In this document: positions 31,817-40,363 of the stretch, piece after piece | How the letters are laid out: each line of letters begins with the position of its first letter | How positions within the stretch are numbered: the stretch's first letter is position 1 | Assembly: GCA_004210715.1 (NCBI GenBank) | Contig: SEDB01000002.1 | Coordinates: 1 to 44,627 of the forward strand | Origin: Pedobacter sp. | GTDB lineage: Bacteria > Bacteroidota > Bacteroidia > Sphingobacteriales > Sphingobacteriaceae | Length of the DNA: 44,627 bases | Direction: 5' to 3' | Notes under the pieces: generated by a model | Told to the model about the DNA's origin: nothing | Databases searched by the model: none | Seen by the model: the letters and a program-made list of their open reading frames with translations, nothing else | Made by a program: the position numbers and the translations under genes

Positions 31817-32665
31817 ATGAGTCCAATTTTTGATATTTTAGCTAACAATTCTGCTTTGCTTCTTTTCGACTATAATGACTATCGTCATGCCTTGTGGGTC
31901 TCCTTATTTGCTGTAATTTTATTACTGGCCTATGCTTTACGAATGATTTATATCAATCAACGTTTGAAACAGGTAGAGAGAAATGAGTACCTAGAACAGA
32001 GTAAGGCGATCAGATTAGAAAGACAGAGAATTAGCAGTGAACTTCATGACGAACTTGGCTCAGGTTTATCTGCTATAAAATTATATTCGGAATTAGCTAG
32101 TAAAAAACGAGGTGAAATTCCTGAATTTCAGGAGCTAAATGAGATGATAAAAGATATTTCTACAAAAATTAATGACATAATTTGGACGACAAGCACAGAA
32201 AACGATCAACTTGACAGTGTAATTTTCTTTATTCAAGAACAATTATCTAAATTATTTCTATATTCTGAGATAAAATTCAGTTCTAATCTACCAGAGAATA
32301 TCCCACAACTGAAAGCAAAGAGCGAAAGTAGACGTGATTTCTATCTTTTAGCAAAAGAAATTGCTCATAATGCGCTTAAACATTCCGAAGCGGACACAAT
32401 TCATCTAGAAATTAGCATTCTTAAAGACAGTATTACAATGACTATCAAGGATAACGGGAATGGTTTCGATCCGTTAAGAGTTGGGAATGTAGGAATGGGT
32501 CTTTCAAATATTAATATGCGTGTAGAGAGATTGAGTGGCAATTTGACAATAGAAAACTACAAGGGAACTAAAATATCGATAAGTATTCCGATACTTAACA
32601 ATTTCTACCAAGAGTTTGGCAATGGAAATATACTAATACAAAAAAAATGGTGGAAGCTTGGCTAG
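31817..32665 (+). CDS. HisKA_3-type sensor histidine kinase, one TM, minimal sensor region
   Basis: 282 aa; ERQRISSELHDELGSGLSAIKLYSELA, DNGNGFDP, GMGLSNINMRVERLSG. Confidence 0.92.
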   Translation: MSPIFDILANNSALLLFDYNDYRHALWVSLFAVILLLAYALRMIYINQRLKQVERNEYLEQSKAIRLERQRISSELHDELGSGLSAIKLYSELASKKRGEIPEFQELNEMIKDISTKINDIIWTTSTENDQLDSVIFFIQEQLSKLFLYSEIKFSSNLPENIPQLKAKSESRRDFYLLAKEIAHNALKHSEADTIHLEISILKDSITMTIKDNGNGFDPLRVGNVGMGLSNINMRVERLSGNLTIENYKGTKISISIPILNNFYQEFGNGNILIQKKWWKLG

Positions 32666-33222
32666 GTTGCAGGCGCTAGCGTGTCGTGTTCACCATACTC
32701 TGTCAAAGGATATTTATAAATCATTTTAAGAATTACAGCCGGATTTCCCCCAATAACGCAATGACTCTGAACATCTTTGGTAACGACAGAACCAGCCCCA
32801 ATAATAACGTGATCCCCTATTTTGATATCACCAATTATGGTTGCATTGACACCAATGTCAACATTATTACCAATCACAGGCGACGGACCGGAGGATCCAT
32901 CTTCTAGAATCTTGCAACCAATAGTAGTGAGATGGCGCAAAGTACAATTTTCACCTATATTGGCCGTACCATTAATTACTGACCCGTGTCCATAAACCAG
33001 TTTAAGCCCCTTACCAATGTTCACTTTTGAGCTAATCTCAATATTGAAAATCCAACCAATTATAAACTTATAGAGAAGTAAATACCAAAAAAACAAAACT
33101 TTCAAGAGTATGTTCCTTTCAATTATTGAAGCGCACCTGAAAAATGCCATAATCGCTCTGCCTTTAGCGTTATGATGGTTACTCTGCCAATCCTGAAAAA
33201 TATAATTTCTTTTAATAATCAT
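32662..33222 (-). CDS. Serine-acetyltransferase-like hexapeptide acetyltransferase
   Basis: 186 aa; NIGKGLKLVYGHGSVINGTANIGENCTLRHLTTIGCK, IIGAGSVVTKDVQSHCVIGGNPAVI. Confidence 0.9.
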   Translation of the reverse strand: MIIKRNYIFQDWQSNHHNAKGRAIMAFFRCASIIERNILLKVLFFWYLLLYKFIIGWIFNIEISSKVNIGKGLKLVYGHGSVINGTANIGENCTLRHLTTIGCKILEDGSSGPSPVIGNNVDIGVNATIIGDIKIGDHVIIGAGSVVTKDVQSHCVIGGNPAVILKMIYKYPLTEYGEHDTLAPAT

Positions 33223-34364
33223 TTAACTGTGATAATTCGTGCTTCTAATTGGTTGGTAACCGAAGAGTGAGCGTTCCGAGATGAAATGAGATAGTTTAAA
33301 TGGTTGATATGTTGATCAATAACTACTGACCAATTGTAAATTTCAACCGTTTTTTTACTATTACTATCGATTAACATACTATACTTTGACTTTTTAGCTA
33401 TAACTGATTCTAGTTGCTTAGCCACCTGGGCTGAGTTTGTAAAATAAAGAGCATCTCTACCTAGCACATATTGATTCGCGCTGCTTTCGAAAACAGAAAG
33501 CAAGCAGCTAGCAGCCATCGCCTCATAAAGCAAATATGTGGGCTCATCACGTCCATAATAAACAATTTCTGAGAAATAACGTAGGCAATCCAGTCTATTT
33601 TTATCATAAATACTTCCAATAAACTCAATCCGAGGACAATGGCTATACTTTTCTTTCAAATAACGGCCTATAGGTGTGGAATGATCTCCAACAACAATAA
33701 ATCGTTGTGAAGACGATGACATAACAAAGCCATCCAATATCATTTCGATCCTGTTATGTTTTTCTAAACTACCTATGTATAGGCTATATCGATGGGATTT
33801 AAGAGATTGTTGATCCAACCCTACTTGACACTTGACCCCCACTGTTTCCACTCCACAAGGAATAAATTTGACCCTTTTCTTATACCGGTCTCTTAAATAT
33901 GCACAGCTAAGGCTAGAATCTGAAATAATGGAATGGCTATAACGAACCGCAAGTTTTTCTGCTAATCCAAGGAATTTTGATGTCAACGTATTATATTTTT
34001 TAAGTTTCCATTCTATAGCTGATATGTTTGAGACCAAAATTACATTTTTTGGAAGCATCCAACTCCATATTCCGCTAGACGGGCCATATTGGATTACAAT
34101 GTCACATGTTCTATTTTTAAGATCTCTAAAACAAAAATAATCATAAAAGAAACTGCTAAAAGATCCAATTCTATATTCAGGGTCATGAATATGAATCAAT
34201 TTTATTCCCTGCCATTCTGTCTTTTGATAAGAATGATTATGAGCACAATAAACGGAAACCTCATGCCCTTTATCTGCTAAGCCACGAGCTAAAAATTGAG
34301 CACCCTTCTCGAATCCCCGGTAAAAGTCAGGTATCCCCCTTGTACCTACAATTACAATTTTCAT
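33219..34364 (-). CDS. Glycosyltransferase family 4 (DUF1972-like N-terminus)
   Basis: 381 aa; MKIVIVGTRGIPDFYRGFEKGAQFLARGLADKGHEVSVYCAHN. Confidence 0.9.
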   Translation of the reverse strand: MKIVIVGTRGIPDFYRGFEKGAQFLARGLADKGHEVSVYCAHNHSYQKTEWQGIKLIHIHDPEYRIGSFSSFFYDYFCFRDLKNRTCDIVIQYGPSSGIWSWMLPKNVILVSNISAIEWKLKKYNTLTSKFLGLAEKLAVRYSHSIISDSSLSCAYLRDRYKKRVKFIPCGVETVGVKCQVGLDQQSLKSHRYSLYIGSLEKHNRIEMILDGFVMSSSSQRFIVVGDHSTPIGRYLKEKYSHCPRIEFIGSIYDKNRLDCLRYFSEIVYYGRDEPTYLLYEAMAASCLLSVFESSANQYVLGRDALYFTNSAQVAKQLESVIAKKSKYSMLIDSNSKKTVEIYNWSVVIDQHINHLNYLISSRNAHSSVTNQLEARIITVK

Positions 34365-34435
34365 CAGATTTAGGCTTGAATAGTGTCGATAATTTTATGT
34401 CTATTTAACATATAGTATGTCAAAATTTAACTATA

Positions 34436-34483
34436 TAAAATTACCTTGACATCGGCCGCTTATCAATAGCCCTTAAATACTAA
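34436..34483 (-). promoter_or_regulatory. Dyad element C plus -7-like box upstream of the GT4/acetyltransferase operon
   Basis: Sense TTAGTATTTAAGGGCTATTG (34483-34464), 20 nt, TAATTTTA (34443-34436). Confidence 0.72.
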
Positions 34484-35156
34484 TAGCATTTTGAGTCAAT
34501 TCTAAATTATCAGGATTTAATCCGTTATAATACATTATTAGATTCTTTAATGAAAAACTTTGGTGTCATTAACATGGGGACGTAGATATCAGAGCGCCCG
34601 TTAAATTCAAGAACAAAAATATGATTCAAAACGATCAATGATGATCTGTTTTGGATGTAACCATAAGGGTGTTTTTTGATTTCTAAAAGTGCTCAATTAA
34701 ACACTTTGGTTATTGCTTTTAGCAGAGCCCTTGTTTCTTGGCGAACAAAATCGGCAGGACATTCCTTGTTTTAGTCTTAGCTAGCTGACGATGGATTAAT
34801 AGAGCCTGTTAGATATAACCTTTCACAAATGAACTATTTTAATAACAAGGGAATTATTTCTGCCCTGTGGTAATTATACTGTTGAAGATATACTGCCTTA
34901 CGCTGGCGCAATAGACATTTAAAGATATAGTTGGTTCATAACCAGCAACTATTCCTTTAGGTAAGGTAATGATGATATATATATTTGGTGATTTAAAATA
35001 TCAGTAGAATCGAATAGTGCCTATTATTTGTTGATGAATGGTGTTTTGTAATGTTAAGCTAAATTTGCAAAAAGTATTCTCCACAAAAAACTTTGATGAG
35101 TAAGAATTCAGAACGTAACATAGTTCAGGGATTCCCTCTATTTTTTTATCAGACCA

Positions 35157-35987
35157 TTATTTTATCAAACTATTCAGCGTTTTCGAAGCTTTTCTAAAGT
35201 CATTAACTTTTAATACTAAACCAACGTTCTTTATGCGTTGATTGGTAAAACTATTAACACCGGGAAAAACTTGAGATTTAGGGACCTTCGGTTTCTTAAT
35301 CAATATTTTACAAATTTTCCAGAAGGCAGTCATGCTTATATCGGTGTCAATCAATGACCAGAGTTCATAAAAATTCTTAAATGCAACAGCTTTATGATTT
35401 ATAGCAAAATTTAACATAGCTTTAGTTACCTCCTTTTGTCTCTCGACCCTAGCATGATCATCATATTTCGTTCCAGCTACACGAACCCTCGCATAAGCCA
35501 CTGCCTGATCTCCAGTAAGCGTTACTTCTCCGGTTTTTGTCAATGGTAAAACGGCCATACCTTTAACACTGGCCTGTTCAAGTATATATCCGTTGACATA
35601 TGGATAAATATCCTTGTCAACGTTTAGTTTTACACCTCCAAATTTATCAATCACTTCAGCAGTTTTTTTAAAATCTGTCACTATAGTGGAGGATAAGTCA
35701 GTTTTAAAGTTTGCATTGATAGTCCTGACTAGTAGATCCCTCCCGCCAAGTTTATAAGCTGCATTTAGTTTTTGATTACCATAACCTTTGATGTAAACAT
35801 ACGTGTCTCTCATAATTGAAGTTAGCTTTACCTCATTATCCTTAACAGTGATAATCATAATGACATCTGCATTCCCTCTTTTATTATTTTCTCTTGAATC
35901 TGAACCAATTAGTAAAATTTGATGAGCATTAACGGATATTGCTAATAAAAATGTGAAAAGAATGGAAAGAGTAAATTGCCGGATCAT
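35157..35987 (-). CDS. LytR-CpsA-Psr (LCP) family protein with signal peptide
   Basis: 276 aa; LLIGSDSRENNKRGNADVIMI, SIMRDTYVYIKGYGNQKLNAAYKLGG, DDHARVERQKEV. Confidence 0.92.
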   Translation of the reverse strand: MIRQFTLSILFTFLLAISVNAHQILLIGSDSRENNKRGNADVIMIITVKDNEVKLTSIMRDTYVYIKGYGNQKLNAAYKLGGRDLLVRTINANFKTDLSSTIVTDFKKTAEVIDKFGGVKLNVDKDIYPYVNGYILEQASVKGMAVLPLTKTGEVTLTGDQAVAYARVRVAGTKYDDHARVERQKEVTKAMLNFAINHKAVAFKNFYELWSLIDTDISMTAFWKICKILIKKPKVPKSQVFPGVNSFTNQRIKNVGLVLKVNDFRKASKTLNSLIK

Positions 35988-36017
35988 CGTTTAAATATTT
36001 GGTTAGAATTGACCCAA

Positions 36018-36065
36018 CAAAATTAAGCTTCGCGATAATTTCCGCATATAGCCTTTTTTCACTAT
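36018..36065 (-). promoter_or_regulatory. Dyad element F plus perfect -7 box upstream of the LCP gene
   Basis: Sense ATAGTGAAAAAAGGCTATAT (36065-36046), 20 nt, TAATTTTG (36025-36018; exact TAnnTTTG). Confidence 0.7.
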
Positions 36066-36319
36066 CGTAATAATTAATATTATATGGCTTGCAGTTATAA
36101 GCCTCATTCAATTTCCAAATCATTAAATTATTGGTTATCATTTTGTAGGTGAAATTTGCTTATTCACTATTGTGCGGAATGTGGCAAGAAGAGTTATATT
36201 CTTAAGATAAAAATTCGCAACCGATCTTAGCGACACCTGTCACTATTTGTCTGGGGTATGGTTATCTGATATATCAATAATCTAGAGAAGACAGGGTTGG
36301 AATTTTCAATTAAATATTT

Positions 36320-36688
36320 TTATTTGTCTGGATTAACTGCGAAAAATACATTACGCTGCAACAAAGATGACTTCTTTTTGGTTGGCTGGCATTTCCATTT
36401 TTGACTAGATAACCTAAAGCAATTATCTAGGGTTATATGGGATTGAATCGCAGCATTATCGAATTCGGATTTCATCACACTGATTTTAAATATTTTATCA
36501 TGATCAACGATACTATACCAAAAATAACCATTGTTGGTAAATTTGTCAACAAGCAGCCCCTTGACGATCTGACCACCAGGTCGTGTAGATTGACGAGGAT
36601 AAACACCCGATTGATATACCTTTTGAGCAAATGACGCCGTTGATAACATCATGAGAATTATTAGTAATTTATGTGAGTGAGGGTTCAT
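36320..36688 (-). CDS. Small secreted protein of unknown function
   Basis: ATG at 36688: MNPHSHKLLIILMMLSTASFAQKVYQSG... signal peptide; the longer ORF start (36790) would overlap element E, so the internal start is favoured. Confidence 0.7.
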   Translation of the reverse strand: MNPHSHKLLIILMMLSTASFAQKVYQSGVYPRQSTRPGGQIVKGLLVDKFTNNGYFWYSIVDHDKIFKISVMKSEFDNAAIQSHITLDNCFRLSSQKWKCQPTKKKSSLLQRNVFFAVNPDK

Positions 36689-36711
36689 AGATAATGGTGT
36701 TTGATCACTTG

Positions 36712-36759
36712 TAAATATTGCGACTTTGATAAGATCAATAAATAGCCTTTTCGTACTAA
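36712..36759 (-). promoter_or_regulatory. Dyad element E (degenerate) plus -7-like box upstream of the small secreted protein
   Basis: Sense TTAGTACGAAAAGGCTATTT (36759-36740), 20 nt, AATATTTA (36719-36712). Confidence 0.55.
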
Positions 36760-37044
36760 TTGCCAAACCCATTTTTCTTTTTTTCTCCAAAAAAAGTATT
36801 CATTGAAAACCTTGATGATCTCAGTTCCAACAATTGTATAAAGAAATGCGTATTACCAATATGCTACCTTTCTAAATGTGGGGTCTATAAGGAGGGTTTT
36901 GCTTCGCTTAGTTTGAAAGGCACTCCTACATCATCCGCCAGTTGGTTGAAAGGAATGTTTGTATTTCGCATCCTGTGTCATATATTTGCGGCGAAAAGAA
37001 TTTAGAATTAATAAATAATCGTCCCGAGATTAGTTATTTCAACT

Positions 37045-37077
37045 AGCAGGCAAATAATCACTGCCTGCTTTTTATTT
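37045..37077 (+). terminator. Rho-independent-type terminator
   Basis: AGCAGGC...GCCTGCT stem (37045-37051/37063-37069) followed by TTTTTATTT. Confidence 0.7.
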
Positions 37078-37610
37078 AAAAAAGCCCATCATTGCTGTCA
37101 GGCTCCCAATTGATAACCTATCGTCCCGAAAAGATTACCAAAACAAAAGTGTTAAGAATTTTATTAGTCCCAAATAGTACAATAGGACTAAAAGAAAAAC
37201 AAAACAAAATGGATCGAATATTATTGTGGCTACATAGCTATCGGTTAAAACCCTGAATTTTGAGATGTTGGATATCAGTTGCTAGCAGAGTGTGTAATCA
37301 AAAACTTTGACCGGCCTCCTTTGATTTCCTGGTCATCAATTTATTGTTAAAAAAGCATCAGCAGAATTTCAGTGTCCGAAACAGTCCCGCACGCATTCGA
37401 AAATATTTTTGATATCAAGAAAATGGTTCAATTTTTTATCATTTGCTTAAATTGGGACGATATATAAATTAAAAGCTATGTTTCGGTTGCTGCAATTGTA
37501 TAGGGATTGCGAACAAATAATGATTCTAATGGTTATATAGGACTAACAATGCGTTTTTGAAGAAATAACATGATTCCTAAGCCTTTGCTTCCAACGTACA
37601 CTATATTTTA

Positions 37611-39515
37611 ATGAGACTAAGGAATTTCGTTTTTTTGCTTCTGCTCGCAACAGTACTCAGACTTGAAGTAGCTGGACAACAATGCATGGGAGCTTTTGGA
37701 AATTCCGTGATTAACATAGATTTCAATCGTGGATCATCTGCTTTTGGGGAAGCATTAGGGAACACTACAACCTATAAATTTGTTTCAGGAACTCCGGATG
37801 ATGGTGAATATACGATATCCAAAAATACAATTGGAATGTATAATGAAACTTATGGCTGGCATCAAATAACTAACCATACTCCAAATGATTCCAATGGCTA
37901 TATGATGATTGTAAATGCATCAATCGATCCAGGAATCATTTATCAAACATCACTTCCTGCATTATGCCCAGGTACAACCTACGAATTTTCTGGCTGGATC
38001 ATAAATCTTTTAAACTATTCCGGCATAAAGCCAAATATCTCTTTTCAAATCGAGACGAAATCAGGCAAGATATTAAAAGAATACGCTACAAATGAGATAC
38101 CAGATGGACCAATTCAAGAATGGATAAGATATTCCACCGTTTTTACTGTTGGAGATGAAACTGAACTAACTTTGAAAATTATTAATTTGGGAAGAGGTGG
38201 CAGTGGTAATGATGTGGCTTTTGATGATATAATCTTCAGACCTTGCGGGCCTTTAGTGGCACAACAATTGAATTCTCAAAATGAATTAAATGAAAATTTA
38301 TGTGAAAACACTGATGGGAGGTATCGATTGGAGGCGAAGGTTTTAAATAATGTGTATTCTAATCCCGGATATCAATGGCAATCAAATAATGGTACTGGCT
38401 GGAATGACATCATTGGAGAGAATACTACAGCATTTAATGCAATATTTGAACGCGCCAAACCAGGAACTTATCAATATCGGCTGGTTTCCGCAGAAAAAAG
38501 CAATTTAAATTCCACAAACTGCAGGGTAGCATTCCCAACATTTACAATCAGGGTAAATGCAAGAGCAAGAGCAGAAAATTCCGGGCCTGCGTGTGTCGGT
38601 GAAAATATTCGATTGATTGCGGCCGATGCCGATTCATATCTTTGGGTCGGGCCAAATTTTTCCTCAACAGAACAAAGCCCTACTCTAGTAAACGCAACCA
38701 AAGAAGAGGCCGGGGATTACATTTTGACCGTTATGTCAAATGGATGTTCTACGAGCGATACCACTACAATTACTGTCCTGGACCCTTTGAAAATAATTAC
38801 TGGTTTTCAGGAAGCAACTATTTGCGAGGGAAATTCAATAGAGCTTTCGGCTTCAGGTGGAGGAACCTATGAGTGGACTCCTATTGAAGGGCTTTCTGAT
38901 CCACATGCTTCAAACCCAACCGCAACTCCTAGCGAAAATACAACTTATAGAGTCGCAGTATCAAATGGAGGTTGCACCGAGTATGCCTACATAGGCATTT
39001 CCTTAATTAAGAAACCAATCGTATATGCTGGAGAAAATGTAAAAATATTTGCTGGCCAATCAACTAGCCTACTAGGGAAAATAACGGGTAATTATAAAAG
39101 CTTTTATTGGACTCCATCGGATTATTTAGACGATCCTAAAAGTTTAAATCCGACAGCTACACCACCGACGGACATCAGTTACACATTAACAGCTACATCT
39201 GAACAGGGCTGTTTACCAAGCGTTGATAACATATCTATAAGTGTTTTTCCAAAGATAACGGTTCCAAATTCTTTTTCGCCAAATGGCGATGGGATAAACG
39301 ACATCTGGGAAATCCCTGCTGCCCATGCGTTTCAAAAAGTGTCGATCAAAATTCTTAACCGCAGTGGACAGGTAGTCTTTGAGAGCAATGGCCCTTTCAG
39401 ACCCTGGGATGGAACGACAAATGGGAAAGAACTTCCGTCAGCGGTCTATTACTACAGGGTTTATTTCAATGATGATTTGGAAACTTTCAGTGGATGGATA
39501 AATTTAATTAGGTAA
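37611..39515 (+). CDS. Secreted Ig/PKD-like protein with gliding-motility-associated C-terminal (T9SS type B sorting) domain
   Basis: 634 aa; signal peptide; C-terminal FPKITVPNSFSPNGDGINDIWEIPA...VVFESNGPFRPWDGTTNGKELPSAVYYYRV. Confidence 0.9.
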   Translation: MRLRNFVFLLLLATVLRLEVAGQQCMGAFGNSVINIDFNRGSSAFGEALGNTTTYKFVSGTPDDGEYTISKNTIGMYNETYGWHQITNHTPNDSNGYMMIVNASIDPGIIYQTSLPALCPGTTYEFSGWIINLLNYSGIKPNISFQIETKSGKILKEYATNEIPDGPIQEWIRYSTVFTVGDETELTLKIINLGRGGSGNDVAFDDIIFRPCGPLVAQQLNSQNELNENLCENTDGRYRLEAKVLNNVYSNPGYQWQSNNGTGWNDIIGENTTAFNAIFERAKPGTYQYRLVSAEKSNLNSTNCRVAFPTFTIRVNARARAENSGPACVGENIRLIAADADSYLWVGPNFSSTEQSPTLVNATKEEAGDYILTVMSNGCSTSDTTTITVLDPLKIITGFQEATICEGNSIELSASGGGTYEWTPIEGLSDPHASNPTATPSENTTYRVAVSNGGCTEYAYIGISLIKKPIVYAGENVKIFAGQSTSLLGKITGNYKSFYWTPSDYLDDPKSLNPTATPPTDISYTLTATSEQGCLPSVDNISISVFPKITVPNSFSPNGDGINDIWEIPAAHAFQKVSIKILNRSGQVVFESNGPFRPWDGTTNGKELPSAVYYYRVYFNDDLETFSGWINLIR

Positions 39516-40310
39516 AGTCCTATATCGCTTCATTATTTAATTTCCATAATACATTTCTCAAAACCAATATTTAAAGCAAATGAGAAGAGACACAAATTCG
39601 CGTGATCAAAAGTCTTATGGGCTCAGCCCAGCGCCATATTTTATCATCGAAAGCGTTGTATTGATATTTCGAATTTATAGTAGATTTTTGGATATTGCTC
39701 CATTTCTTTCTTTGTGCAATAGAGTCTAGCCATCTGAATACTCTGATACTGTGGTGGAGGGTGCTGAAATACTTAATCGAAATAAGCTGTGTAATCATTC
39801 GCTCTAAGCGATTAACTACAAACAAACTCAAATCCCTTAAACAAAAATTTAATGAGTGATCGGTTTTTTGTATGACTTAGCTCAAGAAATGGATTTGATA
39901 AAATTACTTTAAGCCATTGTATTTGTTCTCATTTGGGAAACAATGGACCATAATTATTGCTGCAAGTCAAAATAAATGGAGATATAGAGTAAGTAAAATA
40001 GGTTAAATATTAATGAGAAAATTTAGATGGACTGAAACTACTGAGCCAATGACATGCTCACTTTTGGACTAAATGTGGGTTACTTTTAATAAAAGTTAAT
40101 TACCCATTTGTCAAATCTATCACCTCAAACACCTAAATTTCAGCAAATAGAATCGCAACCTCTTGAAGAAACTTAAAAGTACTTTGATGAATGGATAAGA
40201 TATTACCAAGCGTCTATGTTTAAATTCAATAAAAATATCATTAAGCAACGAATCTATGTTAAACCCTTTTTTACGAAGCTTTTCTTGGCTATTACGAATG
40301 ATGTTAAATG

Positions 40311-40352
40311 AATAACGCCCACCCAATAATTTTGGGCAGGGCATAGGTTATT
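40311..40352 (-). terminator. Long imperfect hairpin downstream of the Wzi/RemB-like gene
   Basis: AATAAC-GCCC-ACCCAA-taat-TTGGGCAGGGC-atag-GTTATT, 12 nt past the stop codon; no strong U-tract. Confidence 0.5.
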
Positions 40353-40363
40353 ATTTAGTGACC

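Noticed and set aside
35929-36141. 70-aa minus-strand ORF upstream of LCP
   Set aside because: Overlaps the LCP start and contains element F with its -7 box; better explained as promoter/leader DNA.
39571-40344. Minus-strand ORFs of 86 and 74 aa in the 39516-40363 gap, considered as transposase remnants
   Set aside because: No recognisable transposase motifs, no inverted repeats or target duplications seen; neither strand gives convincing coding sequence.
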